Assembly (NCBI GenBank): GCA_012519705.1
Contig: JAAYPR010000029.1
Span: 1 to 61,244 of the forward strand
DNA: 61,244 nucleotides
DNA from: Campylobacteraceae bacterium
GTDB taxonomy: Bacteria; Campylobacterota; Campylobacteria; Campylobacterales; Campylobacteraceae
Direction of reading: 5' to 3'
Part shown: positions 1 through 8,367 of the stretch, one piece after another
Layout: every line of letters begins with the position of its first letter
Position numbering within the stretch: the stretch's first letter is position 1
Notes under the pieces: generated by a model
What the model was told of the DNA's origin: nothing
The model's input: the letters and a program-made list of their open reading frames with translations, nothing else
The model's database searches: none
Translations under genes and position numbers: made by a program

Positions 1-1
1 T

Positions 2-370
2 GGAGATGATATCTATCTCTTTAACAAAGGAGATGGAGCTGATACTATCTATGATGAGAGTGGAAATGACACTATTAGATTTGGAGAAGGTATTACTAAG
101 GAAGATGTGATATTTACTAGAGCAAACAATAACCTCTCTATAAAATATGGAGATGACTCTATTAGTATTTCTAATCATTTTTATTCTAATAGTGCAATAG
201 AAAAAATCTACTTAAGTGATGAAAGTTTCATAACAAGAGACCAGATAAATAAAGTTATTCAGGATTTAAATTCCTATGCAAATGATAATGCTATAAATTT
301 AAATAATCCCGATAACTTTAAAAATAATCCTGATATTATGCAAATATACGCAAATGGATGGGGAAAGTAA
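2..370 (+). CDS. RTX-like haemolysin-type calcium-binding repeat protein, C-terminal fragment
   Basis: The reading frame is open from the window edge to a TAA at 370, so only the last ~122 residues are present. The fragment begins with GDDIYLFNKGDGADTIYD, followed by GNDTIRFGEG. This GGxGxD-derived, Asp/Gly-rich pattern is typical of the haemolysin-type calcium-binding (RTX) family and its associated C-terminal domain. After it come a short beta-rich stretch and an Asn-rich tail (NLNNPDNFKNNPD). RTX proteins are usually large and secreted by a type I system through an uncleaved C-terminal signal, which fits this tail. No transporter gene is visible here, and the function of the upstream domains is unknown. 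The family call is fairly safe. Calling it a toxin or an adhesin would be guesswork. Confidence 0.75.
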   Translation, partial: GDDIYLFNKGDGADTIYDESGNDTIRFGEGITKEDVIFTRANNNLSIKYGDDSISISNHFYSNSAIEKIYLSDESFITRDQINKVIQDLNSYANDNAINLNNPDNFKNNPDIMQIYANGWGK

Positions 371-386
371 TTAGTAATTAAAATTT

Positions 387-430
387 GTAGTCGCACTGAT
401 TTAGTTTTTTAGTGCGACTACTATGTTTTT
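387..430 (+). terminator. Rho-independent terminator after the RTX-like gene
   Basis: Perfect 11-bp inverted repeat GTAGTCGCACT (387-397) / AGTGCGACTAC (411-421) with a T-rich loop, followed by TATGTTTTTTGA. It begins 16 nt after the stop codon. Confidence 0.85.
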
Positions 431-966
431 TGATTTATATAGAAAAATCTTTTCTTGTTTTAAATTCGTCTTTATTTTAGTTATTTTTAGTATAATAGCT
501 ATTAGCAATAAAATAATCTTTGAAAATTTTATACTTTGAACAATAGTTACCGAAAAAGTTACCGATTAATTAAGGTAAGGCTTTCTTAATTGGAGCTAAT
601 GCCCATGTATTGGTAGTTTTATGCTTTTTAGTATTAGTCCTGGTGAACCCACCACCTGTTTATCTTAAACCCATTTCATTAAACCTTAGCTAAAATCTTC
701 TTAATCATAGTATTTATTTACGTTACTCTCAAATGTTTTTTAATTTAAAAACCACACAAAACAACTACAAAAATTTTAGACAATATATCAGCAAGTATCA
801 AAATTATCAAATAATTTTAGTTTTATTAACAGTCTCAATGTACTTTATATAACAATTCTTCAACTAAATTTAACTTAAAGACAAAAAATACAACGAATTA
901 GATAAATTTATCTTTAAATTTAATTTAAAATGATAAAATCTTGCAACTTTATTTTAAGGAGAATTT
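431..966. other. Long non-coding gap with unexplained segment and a promoter
   Basis: No convincing gene on either strand. At 546-565 the 8-mer GTTACCGA is repeated twice 4 nt apart. An inverted repeat AATTAAG (568-574) / CTTAATT (585-591) follows. The stretch 600-700 is less AT-rich than its surroundings and contains GGTGAACCCACC. Read on the minus strand, part of it is open for about 28 codons without a usable start, which could be the relic of a gene or a structured RNA. I could not match it to SRP RNA, 6S RNA or tmRNA. Near the 3' end, TGATAAAAT (931-939) looks like a -10 element and AAGGAG (956-961) is the ribosome binding site of the next gene. Confidence 0.4.
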
Positions 967-2133
967 ATGGACAGAAGAACACTTTTAAAATACGCAGGCT
1001 TAACCCTTGCAGGCGCTTCACTAGTACCACAACAAGCTTTAGCAAAACTTGCTAGCAACGAGTATCAAGTAGGAGTTATCCCAACCCCAAGCAAAGAAAC
1101 GCCACTGCTTTTAAACTTTAACGAAAACTCAGTTGGTATGTCAAAAAGAGCTAAAGAAGCGGTTATTGCATCTTTGGACGTTGGTTTTAGATATCCAGAT
1201 AGTCAAAGAGAAGCACTTATTGAAAAACTTGCTTCAAATTTCGCCCTAAAAACAGAAAACATCTCTTTAGGTAACGGCTCATCTGAAAATATCCAAGCTG
1301 TTATCCAAGCCCTAATTTACAGAGCAAAAAAAGATGGCAAAAACATCCAAGTAGTAGCTCCAGCACCGACATTTAGCTATGCTGAGCTTTATGCAGGCTC
1401 TCAGGGGGTTAAAACAACTCAGGTTAATATAAAAGATGATTTTAGTTTTGACATTGAGAAGATGAAAGACGCGGCGGCTAAATTTGATGGATATACCATT
1501 TTTTATCTATGTAATCCAAACAACCCAACCGCAACCATCACTGAAGACGCTGTTTTAAAAGAGTGGATAAAATCAGCTCCAAAAGAGCATTTTTTCCTTA
1601 TAGATGAAGCTTACGCAGAGCTTGTGGTAAATCCTAAATTTAAAACCGCTATTGAGTATGTTAAAGAAGGTTGTGAAAACGTGGCTGTTGTAAGAACATT
1701 TTCTAAACTATACGCTTTAGCTGGATTTAGAGTGGGGTATGCTATCTCTTCGGAAGAAAATACCGCTGAGTTTGAAAACTTTATCTCTATAGATAACACA
1801 AACCTAGCTGGTGCGGTAGCTGCATTAGCATCACTAGAAGATAAGAGTTTTGCAAAACTAAGCATTGAGAGCATCAACACATCAAGAAATATCGTAACAA
1901 GCACGCTTGATAAGCTAGGGCTTAAATACGCTGAGTCAAATGCAAACTTCATCTTCCACGAAGTAAAAGGAAGTGTGAAAGAGTATCAAGCTAAGATGAA
2001 AGAGCACGGGGTTTTTGTAGGGCGTGAGTTTGCACCTATAACTAACTACAACCGCTTAACTTTGGGTACTCCAGAGGAGATGATGGCGTTTGTAAAAGTT
2101 CTAAATAGTTTTAGAAAAAAAGGGCTTGTTTAA
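967..2133 (+). CDS. Histidinol-phosphate aminotransferase-like PLP enzyme with Tat signal
   Basis: A 388-residue fold-type I aminotransferase of the HisC-like class I/II family. The PLP-binding lysine is in RTFSKLYALAGFRVGY (Lys247). Other family signatures are NGSSENIQ, YLCNPNNPT and DEAYAEL. The N-terminus is unusual: MDRRTLLKYAGLTLAGASL has a twin-arginine pair, a hydrophobic core and an Ala-rich end (QQALAK), so the folded, PLP-loaded enzyme is probably exported by Tat. HisC in histidine synthesis is cytoplasmic, so this is probably not the biosynthetic enzyme, and the substrate is unknown. A clear AAGGAG precedes the ATG. The gene is monocistronic, with a promoter-like TGATAAAAT upstream and a shared terminator downstream. 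Enzyme class is secure, location is inferred. Confidence 0.85.
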   Translation: MDRRTLLKYAGLTLAGASLVPQQALAKLASNEYQVGVIPTPSKETPLLLNFNENSVGMSKRAKEAVIASLDVGFRYPDSQREALIEKLASNFALKTENISLGNGSSENIQAVIQALIYRAKKDGKNIQVVAPAPTFSYAELYAGSQGVKTTQVNIKDDFSFDIEKMKDAAAKFDGYTIFYLCNPNNPTATITEDAVLKEWIKSAPKEHFFLIDEAYAELVVNPKFKTAIEYVKEGCENVAVVRTFSKLYALAGFRVGYAISSEENTAEFENFISIDNTNLAGAVAALASLEDKSFAKLSIESINTSRNIVTSTLDKLGLKYAESNANFIFHEVKGSVKEYQAKMKEHGVFVGREFAPITNYNRLTLGTPEEMMAFVKVLNSFRKKGLV

Positions 2134-2171
2134 TCTGCTTGCTTGCTTTGTAAATTTACAAGCAAATTTTA

Positions 2172-2197
2172 AGGGGTTAAATTTAACCCCTTTTTTA
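2172..2197. terminator. Bidirectional terminator between convergent genes
   Basis: Palindrome AAGGGGTTAA/TTAACCCCTT (2171-2192), flanked by T-rich sequence on the plus side and A-rich sequence on the other. It can therefore end both the aminotransferase and the opposing dedA transcripts. The TAA of the minus-strand gene overlaps the T-run. Confidence 0.85.
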
Positions 2198-2758
2198 AGC
2201 TTTTCTCTTAGTTGCTTGTTTAAAATACAAAACTATCAGTCCAACAATCGCAAGAAGCACGATAGGCATTATCCAAGGTTTTGCTTTTATGAGTTTGAAA
2301 AACTCCATTAAAAAATCTCCCGCGTAGTAGCTCGCTAACGCCACACTCACAGCCCAAATGACCGCACTTACGAAGTTTATAACGCTAAATTTAGCAAAAG
2401 GATACTTTGTAAGCCCAATCGCTAGTGGAACCAGAGTTTTTAAGCCATAAACATATTTTTTCACAAACATTATCTTAGCACCATGTTTTTTAAAAAGAAT
2501 TTGAGCTAGAGCTAAGTTTCGCTTCTGCTTGCTAAAATACGGCATAATTTCCTTTTTGCTATATCTACTTAGATAAAAAAGCATCGTGTCGCCTATAAAA
2601 TTTGCAATAGCAGCTATGACTATGACAAACCCTAAGTCCATCTTTCCAGCATAGCTTAAAACTCCCGCAGCGATCAAAGCTATCATCCCGCCACCAAGAG
2701 AGTAGAAAAACAAAACTATATACCCATAGGTAGATAGCGAGGTTAGCATCTCCTCCAT
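2195..2758 (-). CDS. DedA family inner-membrane protein
   Basis: A 187-residue, very hydrophobic protein with about four to five membrane segments and an Arg/Lys-rich cytoplasmic loop (FSKQKRNLALAQILFKKHG). It carries the DedA/SNARE-associated pattern: a Gly-rich first segment (LGGGMIALIAAGVLSYAG), then IANFIGDTMLFYLSRYS. DedA proteins are now regarded as lipid (often undecaprenyl-phosphate or phosphatidylethanolamine) flippases that support envelope homeostasis. It is slightly short for the family (usually ~200-220). The start abuts the stop of the upstream SYLF gene (2758/2759), which implies co-transcription and translational coupling. Confidence 0.85.
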   Translation of the reverse strand: MEEMLTSLSTYGYIVLFFYSLGGGMIALIAAGVLSYAGKMDLGFVIVIAAIANFIGDTMLFYLSRYSKKEIMPYFSKQKRNLALAQILFKKHGAKIMFVKKYVYGLKTLVPLAIGLTKYPFAKFSVINFVSAVIWAVSVALASYYAGDFLMEFFKLIKAKPWIMPIVLLAIVGLIVLYFKQATKRKA

Positions 2759-3337
2759 CTATCTACCATCCACAGTCTGTATCAAACTATCATATCCATA
2801 GGTATCTCTTCTATACTGCTTATTTCCATCTATGCTTACGACAAACCCGCCTATACTCGCCCCTGCAAAAGCCCCTGCTTTGCTAACAAAAACATAGATA
2901 TCTTGATCAAACAAATCCACAGCACCTATGCTTGCACTTGCTTTATACACTGAAACTGTCGCGTCCGCTCCAAGCTTAAGCCTTGAGTCAAACATACTAT
3001 TTAAGGTTTTATCATTCATCACAAATAGCACCATATAGTTATCTTCGTAACCTATTTGAAACCCGATGCTTGCATTTACTATCTCGGAACTGTAAATTTT
3101 CCACGAACTTCCGTTTCTTATCATAGCAACGCCGTCTCCATAAAGTCCGCCTATAACAAACCCAAGTTTTTTAACACTTGGATATATAATGATAGCCTTA
3201 GCACTACTTACTAAACCCTCTGTTCCGCTAGCTTCTTGCATAGTTAGAGTGTAAGCATTTGAAGCAGACAGCATCACCTCTTCTTTTGCATAACTTAAAT
3301 TAAAAACTAAAAACAATACAAGAAAAACTTTTCTCAT
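2759..3337 (-). CDS. Secreted SYLF (YSC84-like) domain protein
   Basis: 192 residues. The Sec signal peptide MRKVFLVLFLVFNLSYA probably ends at YA|K. The mature part is the SYLF/Ysc84 lipid-binding domain: AKAIIIYPSVKKLGFVIGG, then GDGVAMIRNG, and near the end AGASIGGFVVSIDG followed by a Tyr/Asp-rich tail. Family members bind phosphoinositides in eukaryotes; bacterial versions are periplasmic and of unclear role. It forms a two-gene unit with dedA, so an envelope-lipid role is plausible but inferred. The gene starts 25 nt after the end of rny on the same strand and may be read from the rny promoter. Confidence 0.8.
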   Translation of the reverse strand: MRKVFLVLFLVFNLSYAKEEVMLSASNAYTLTMQEASGTEGLVSSAKAIIIYPSVKKLGFVIGGLYGDGVAMIRNGSSWKIYSSEIVNASIGFQIGYEDNYMVLFVMNDKTLNSMFDSRLKLGADATVSVYKASASIGAVDLFDQDIYVFVSKAGAFAGASIGGFVVSIDGNKQYRRDTYGYDSLIQTVDGR

Positions 3338-3362
3338 AAAAACTCCTATTTTTTACCAAATC

Positions 3363-4916
3363 CTATTTTGCGTAATGCGTCGCCCTAGTCTCTCTTATGA
3401 CGCTTACTTTTATTTCACCTGGGTATTGAACTGTTTTTTCTATATCTTCAGCTATCTCTTTTGCAACTAAAATAGCCTCATCATCGTTTACTAAATTCGC
3501 ATTTGCTATGACTCTAACTTCACGCCCTGCGTTTATAGCATACGCTTGTTTTACGCCGTGTTTGCTAGTAGCGATCTCTTCTATCTCACTAACTCTTCTT
3601 AAAAAGCTCTCTAATACTTCTCTTCTAGCCCCTGGTCTTGCTGCACTTAGAGCGTCTGCTGTACAAACTGCCGCACACTCCACAGTTTCTGCTTCTTCGT
3701 GACCGTGGTGAGCATAAATAGCATTTATTACAACAGGGTGTTCTTTGTAGCGTCTACAAATATCAGCACCTAAATCAACGTGGCTTCCTTCATAGTCCTG
3801 AGTTAAAGCCTTACCGATGTCGTGTAAAAGCCCCGCTCTTTTGGCTAAATTTGCATCCCCGCCTGTTTCAGCTGCGATAATGCCCGCTAAATGAGCAACT
3901 TCTAAGCTATGAGCAAGAGCATTTTGTCCATAGCTTGCTCTAAATTTAAGCTTTCCGATTAGCTTTAAAAGCTCTGGGTGAATACCATTTAACCCTAAAT
4001 CCATAGCAATATTTTCGCCTTCTTCTAAAATGCTATCTTCAAACTCTTTGCTTACTTTTTCATGAATTTCTTCAATCCTTGCTGGATGGATTCGCCCGTC
4101 TTCAACCAAAAGCTCAACAACTTTTGTTGCAATCGCTCTTCTATAAAGATTAAAGCTACTTAAAATCACAGCGTGCGGTGTGTCGTCTATGATGACATCA
4201 ACCCCTAAAACCATCTCTAAAGTTTTGATATTTCTTCCATCTTTTCCGATGATTCTACCTTTTAGATCATCATTTTTAATATCCACAACGTTTATAAGCC
4301 TCTCGGCTGCGTATTCCCCTGCAAACCGTGTTGTAGCTTGAGCGATGATATAGTTAGCTTTTTTCTTAGCTTCTCTTTTTGCCTCTTCTTCATATCTTCT
4401 AACGATGTGAGCGATGTCGCCTCTGCTTTTTTCTTCAACTCTTTTTAGAATTTCCTCTCTTGCCTCAACTTCTGTAAGTCCGGCAGAGTGCTCTAGAACT
4501 TTTAAAGCTTCTTCTATTTTTGCTTCATAGTTTCTCTTTAAACTCTGACTCTCTTCATAGAGTTCATTTGCTCTTTTTTGCTCATCTTCAAGCTTTTTAG
4601 CACTTTTATCTAAGCTTTGTTCTTTGTTTTTTAAGCTAGCTTCGTGCTTTTCTAATTCGATTCCTTTTAAATCAAACTCTTTTTTTATCTCTAAAACCTT
4701 ATCTTCATATCTTTTTTTAGCAGCAAACTCAGCCTCTTGAACGCTAAGTTTTGCATCTTTTAAGATGCCCTCAGCTTCAAACTCTATCGCTTTTGCTTTT
4801 GCTTTTGCCTGCTCTATGAAGATGCTATAGTTGGCGTCGTTTATCTTTTTAGCGATTAGATATCCGCCTCCAACTCCCACTGCACTGCCTCCTAAGATTA
4901 ATAAAATCTCTATCAT
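3363..4916 (-). CDS. rny: Ribonuclease Y
   Basis: 517 residues, the usual length. In order: one N-terminal membrane anchor (residues 1-20, glycine-rich), a long Lys/Glu-rich coiled coil (~30-190), a KH RNA-binding domain with GRIIGKDGRNIKTLE, then an HD phosphohydrolase domain with AHSLEVAHLAG and the HD pair in LLHDIGKAL. RNase Y is a membrane-bound endoribonuclease that starts mRNA decay. It replaces RNase E in epsilonproteobacteria and Firmicutes. The first 68 nt overlap the 3' end of the upstream folate gene in another frame, so the two are co-transcribed. Confidence 0.97.
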   Translation of the reverse strand: MIEILLILGGSAVGVGGGYLIAKKINDANYSIFIEQAKAKAKAIEFEAEGILKDAKLSVQEAEFAAKKRYEDKVLEIKKEFDLKGIELEKHEASLKNKEQSLDKSAKKLEDEQKRANELYEESQSLKRNYEAKIEEALKVLEHSAGLTEVEAREEILKRVEEKSRGDIAHIVRRYEEEAKREAKKKANYIIAQATTRFAGEYAAERLINVVDIKNDDLKGRIIGKDGRNIKTLEMVLGVDVIIDDTPHAVILSSFNLYRRAIATKVVELLVEDGRIHPARIEEIHEKVSKEFEDSILEEGENIAMDLGLNGIHPELLKLIGKLKFRASYGQNALAHSLEVAHLAGIIAAETGGDANLAKRAGLLHDIGKALTQDYEGSHVDLGADICRRYKEHPVVINAIYAHHGHEEAETVECAAVCTADALSAARPGARREVLESFLRRVSEIEEIATSKHGVKQAYAINAGREVRVIANANLVNDDEAILVAKEIAEDIEKTVQYPGEIKVSVIRETRATHYAK

Positions 4917-5493
4917 ACTTTCCTCTTATTAAATAATTTTTTCTTGGAGTTAGATAAAAGTCACAAACTATATCGTGACTTTGGGAGACAATCTCTTCTG
5001 TAAACATCTCTTTTATCTCCACAAATATTATGATAGGTCTGTATCCAAGTCTGTCAAAAAAAATGTCATAATACCCTTTTCCATGCCCTATCCTAGCACC
5101 TCTTCCATCAACCCCAATAACTGGAACTACTGCTAAATCAACCCTTCCTTTAAACTCATTTTGATACCTAGTCTCCCTGATGCCAAATTTAGATTTAAAA
5201 AAAGGACCTCTCAATTTTACCATCTTAAAGCTGACATCTTGCATAAATGGTATGTAAAATTCGTGAGTTTTGGCTAAATTCTTACTTAAAAGTAACAAAT
5301 TTGGCTCATAATAAGTTGGCATGAAGATTAAAATTTTCTTTGAATTGGTAAATTTGATTATGGTTTTTAAATTTCTTAAAATTTCATAATGCTTTGATTT
5401 TGCACTAAATTTAGCTTCAAATTTCAAAGCCTCTTTTGCTTTTTTTCTAAACTCTTCTTTTTTGTTACTTGTTTTTTGCCTGCTATTTGCCAT
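4849..5493 (-). CDS. 5-formyltetrahydrofolate cyclo-ligase family protein
   Basis: The family ATP/substrate loop is clear: RIGHGKGYYDIFFDRLGY, preceded by DLAVVPVIGVDGRGA. The enzyme converts 5-formyl-THF to 5,10-methenyl-THF, salvaging folate. I place the start at MANSRQK (5493) and not at an upstream in-frame ATG (5535), because a TATAAT (5509-5514, minus strand) lies just upstream of 5493, so the upstream ATG would be outside the transcript. That gives 214 residues. The last ~23 residues (Arg/Ser-rich, CSGSWRR) come from the 68-nt overlap with rny and are probably poorly conserved. The promoter is divergent from the next gene, whose own TATAAT is at 5521-5526. Confidence 0.85.
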   Translation of the reverse strand: MANSRQKTSNKKEEFRKKAKEALKFEAKFSAKSKHYEILRNLKTIIKFTNSKKILIFMPTYYEPNLLLLSKNLAKTHEFYIPFMQDVSFKMVKLRGPFFKSKFGIRETRYQNEFKGRVDLAVVPVIGVDGRGARIGHGKGYYDIFFDRLGYRPIIIFVEIKEMFTEEIVSQSHDIVCDFYLTPRKNYLIRGKYDRDFINLRRQCSGSWRRISNR

Positions 5494-5559
5494 TTTAACG
5501 CTTGATTTATTATATTTTTGTATAATTTTACACAAAATTTGCTAATTTTAAGGAATTTA

Positions 5560-6114
5560 ATGAAATTTAAAAGTAGTTTTATACTCTTATTTATAGTTTT
5601 AGTTTTTATAGGGTGTGAAAAAAAAGAGAAAGAAAAAACCGCGGTAGAGCCGTCTGAACCTGTTTTAATGCAAAACCTAGACGCTCCAATCACTTTAAAT
5701 TTAATGAACGGGAACGTTCTTAGTATTAAGAAAAAAGATGACGGACTTGAAATCGACAACGGCGGTAAAGCAACTCTTTTTGTATTTTTTGCGACTTGGT
5801 GTCCGCCTTGTCTTGTAGAGATAGAGCCACTTAATAACCTCTATGAAATTTATAAAGATAGCATCGACATCGTAGGTGTTTTAATCCAAGATGAAAAAAG
5901 CAAGGAAGATATGGAGTTTTTTATAGAAAACTTTGATATAAAATATAGCGTTAGTTTGGGCAGTAGTAATGAGACTTTGGTTAATATCATAGGCGGAATT
6001 GATGGAATTCCATATATGGTTCTTTACGATGGAGATGGAAAGCAGAAAAAACGCTATATTGGCGTTATAGCTCAGGAAATGCTAGACGTTGATATCAAAA
6101 AAACTATAAAATAA
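5560..6114 (+). CDS. TlpA-like thioredoxin-fold lipoprotein
   Basis: 184 residues from the ATG at 5560, chosen because it follows TAAGGAATTTA and opens a lipoprotein signal ending in the lipobox LVFIGC (Cys19). The thioredoxin-like domain has the redox motif ATWCPPCLVEIEPL and the cis-Pro segment GGIDGIPYMVLYDGDGK. It should be anchored to a membrane facing the periplasm, where TlpA/ResA-type proteins reduce disulfides, for example in cytochrome c maturation. The exact partner is not shown by the sequence. The gene is 13 nt upstream of ftsY and in the same direction, the order known in C. jejuni. Confidence 0.88.
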   Translation: MKFKSSFILLFIVLVFIGCEKKEKEKTAVEPSEPVLMQNLDAPITLNLMNGNVLSIKKKDDGLEIDNGGKATLFVFFATWCPPCLVEIEPLNNLYEIYKDSIDIVGVLIQDEKSKEDMEFFIENFDIKYSVSLGSSNETLVNIIGGIDGIPYMVLYDGDGKQKKRYIGVIAQEMLDVDIKKTIK

Positions 6115-6127
6115 AAGGGTATAAGAT

Positions 6128-6994
6128 ATGATAAATTTTTTTAAAAAAGGGTTTAATAAAACCGTAGAAGCGATAAAATCTGTTCGCTCATCAGATGATA
6201 AAATTTCAAAAGAGATAATCGAAGAGATGCTTTTAGAAGCTGATGTTGAGTATGAGATAATAGAAGAAATTTTGGACGGTCTTCCATCTGGAAACTATGT
6301 AAAAAGAGAAGATTTAAGAGTAGCCATGAAGGTTCTTTTCATCTATGATAAACCAAAATTAAGTGATGACAAGCCTTTTGTAGAGCTTATTTTAGGTGTA
6401 AATGGAGCTGGCAAAACTACAACCATCGCAAAACTAGCAAATTTATATAAAAACAGCGGTAAAAAAGTTATACTTGGAGCTGCTGATACATTTAGAGCTG
6501 GGGCGATAGAGCAGCTTAGACAGTGGTCGATAAAACTTGACATTCCAATAGTTGCTACAAATCAAGGTCACGACCCAGCAGCTGTTGCTTTTGATACCAT
6601 TAGTTCAGCTAAAGCAAAAGGGTTTGATAACGTGCTAATCGACACAGCTGGAAGGCTTCAAAACCAAAAAAACCTAGCAAAAGAGCTTGATAAAATCGTT
6701 AGAATTTGTGACAAAGCTATGCCAAATGCTCCTCATAGAAAAATTATCATCCTTGATGGAACACAGGGAAATAACAGCGTCAAACAAGCAAAAGAGTTTA
6801 ATGAGATAGTTAGCCTTGATGCTGTAATCATCACAAAACTAGACGGCACGCCAAAAGGCGGTGCTCTTTTTGGTATCGCAAAAGAGCTGAAACTTCCGAT
6901 TCTTTACGTTGGGGTTGGTGAAAAAATGGATGATTTAGTTGAGTTTAGCCCGGATGAGTTTATAAATACTATCTTGGATGCGATATATGGCTAA
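6128..6994 (+). CDS. ftsY: Signal recognition particle receptor FtsY
   Basis: 288 residues comprising only the NG domains of the SRP GTPase family. The acidic A domain of E. coli FtsY is missing, as is usual in this lineage. G1 is GVNGAGKTTTIAKLA, followed by DTFRAGAIEQL, G3 DTAGRLQNQKNL and G4 TKLDGTPKGG. FtsY docks ribosome-SRP complexes at the inner membrane so that membrane proteins are inserted co-translationally. The N-terminal amphipathic stretch MINFFKKGFNKTVEAIK probably contacts the membrane. Its stop overlaps the radA start by 8 nt. Confidence 0.97.
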   Translation: MINFFKKGFNKTVEAIKSVRSSDDKISKEIIEEMLLEADVEYEIIEEILDGLPSGNYVKREDLRVAMKVLFIYDKPKLSDDKPFVELILGVNGAGKTTTIAKLANLYKNSGKKVILGAADTFRAGAIEQLRQWSIKLDIPIVATNQGHDPAAVAFDTISSAKAKGFDNVLIDTAGRLQNQKNLAKELDKIVRICDKAMPNAPHRKIIILDGTQGNNSVKQAKEFNEIVSLDAVIITKLDGTPKGGALFGIAKELKLPILYVGVGEKMDDLVEFSPDEFINTILDAIYG

Positions 6995-8327
6995 AAAAAA
7001 AGTTGTTTTTGAGTGTTCAGCATGCGGAAACAAACAGGCAAAATGGATGGGGAAATGCCCAGACTGTGGTGCTTGGGATAGCTTTGTAGAGCTTACTCAA
7101 AGTCAAATTGAGTTTGTAGAAAAAACTGCTCGTGCTACCACAAAACCTACAAAAGCTCAAGAAATTTCAGATATAAAAGTAGAAAAAGTTGATAGAGTCT
7201 CAACTGATGATAAAGAGCTTGATTTAGTTTTAGGTGGTGGGGTTGTAAAGGGAAGCTTGGTGCTAATCGGCGGAAGCCCAGGAATAGGCAAATCAACCCT
7301 TCTTTTAAAAATAGCTTCAAATTTAGCTAAGAAAAACTTAGATGTTTTATATGTGAGTGGCGAAGAGAGTTTAAGCCAAATCAAAATGAGAGCTGATAGG
7401 CTTGATGCAGTAACTCCAAATCTCTATCTTTTAGCTGAAATTTCACTTGAAAATATAAAGCACGAACTTTTTAGCAAAGAGTATAAGGTTCTCATAATTG
7501 ACAGTATTCAAACCCTTTTTAGCGAAAGCATAAGTTCGGCACCTGGTTCTGTTTCGCAAGTTAGAGAGGTGACATTCGAGCTAATGCGTCTTGCAAAGGA
7601 AAAGGGAATTTCTGTTTTTATCATCGGACACATCACAAAAGAAGGCTCAATAGCAGGGCCTAGAATACTAGAGCATATGGTTGATGTGGTGCTTTACTTT
7701 GAAGGCGATGCAAGCAAGGAGTTAAGGCTTCTTCGTGGGTTTAAAAACCGCTTTGGCTCAACTAGTGAAGTAGGCATTTTTGAGATGACAAATAAAGGGC
7801 TTGTGAGTGCAAAAGACTTAGTTGGCAGATTTTTTACTCGCGGAAAAGCGATGAGTGGGAGTGCTGTAACTGTCACGATGGAGGGCTCAAGACCTCTGAT
7901 TGTAGAAATACAAGCACTTGTGAGTGAGAGTAGCTATCCAAAAAGAAGCTCAACTGGATATGACAAAAACCGCCTTGATATGCTAATTGCGTTGCTTGAT
8001 AGAAAGATGGGAATTTTACTTGGCGGATATGATGTGTTTGTAAACGTTATAGGTGGAGTTAAGATAACCGAAACAGCGGCTGACTTGGCAGTTTTGGCAG
8101 CGATTGTAAGTAGCTTTAAAAACCGTCCTGTTAGCAAAGAAAGTGTTTTTTTAGGTGAAGTTAGTTTAAACGGAGAGATTAGAGATATCCCAAATTTAGA
8201 CCTTAGAGTAAAAGAAGCTATAACTCAAAACTTTAAAACCGTTATCGCTCCATCAAAACCACTTGAAGAAAAAGGGATAAAAGTTGTCGTTGCAAAAGAG
8301 ATACAGCAAATTTTAGACTGGATGTAA
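6987..8327 (+). CDS. radA: DNA repair protein RadA
   Basis: 446 residues from the ATG at 6987 (MAKKKVVF), which matches the family N-terminus better than the in-frame ATG 9 nt upstream. Zinc finger C-x2-C...C-x2-C (CSACGNK / CPDCGAW), RecA-like ATPase with Walker A GGSPGIGKST, the RadA-specific KNRFG motif (GFKNRFGSTSEVG), and a C-terminal Lon-like domain (LSGGEVSLNGEIR-type region, here LGEVSLNGEIRDI). RadA helps branch migration and processing of recombination intermediates. It overlaps ftsY by 8 nt. Confidence 0.97.
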   Translation: MAKKKVVFECSACGNKQAKWMGKCPDCGAWDSFVELTQSQIEFVEKTARATTKPTKAQEISDIKVEKVDRVSTDDKELDLVLGGGVVKGSLVLIGGSPGIGKSTLLLKIASNLAKKNLDVLYVSGEESLSQIKMRADRLDAVTPNLYLLAEISLENIKHELFSKEYKVLIIDSIQTLFSESISSAPGSVSQVREVTFELMRLAKEKGISVFIIGHITKEGSIAGPRILEHMVDVVLYFEGDASKELRLLRGFKNRFGSTSEVGIFEMTNKGLVSAKDLVGRFFTRGKAMSGSAVTVTMEGSRPLIVEIQALVSESSYPKRSSTGYDKNRLDMLIALLDRKMGILLGGYDVFVNVIGGVKITETAADLAVLAAIVSSFKNRPVSKESVFLGEVSLNGEIRDIPNLDLRVKEAITQNFKTVIAPSKPLEEKGIKVVVAKEIQQILDWM

Positions 8328-8334
8328 AATTTGC

Positions 8335-8340
8335 TATAAT
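8335..8340 (+). promoter_or_regulatory. -10 box of the GGDEF-like gene
   Basis: TATAAT immediately after the radA stop, 28 nt before the next ATG. Campylobacter sigma-70 promoters rely mainly on the -10 element. AAAGGTG serves as ribosome binding site. Confidence 0.55.
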
Positions 8341-8367
8341 TATGTAACTTATAAAAAGGTGTAAAAT

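Noticed and set aside
2126-2311. Small plus-strand ORF over the dedA end
   Set aside because: It overlaps the terminator and dedA coding sequence on the opposite strand and shows no protein-like composition.
5494-5535. Upstream ATG of the folate cyclo-ligase as start
   Set aside because: It lies upstream of the TATAAT box at 5509-5514, so it would be outside the transcript, and the extra residues do not fit the family.
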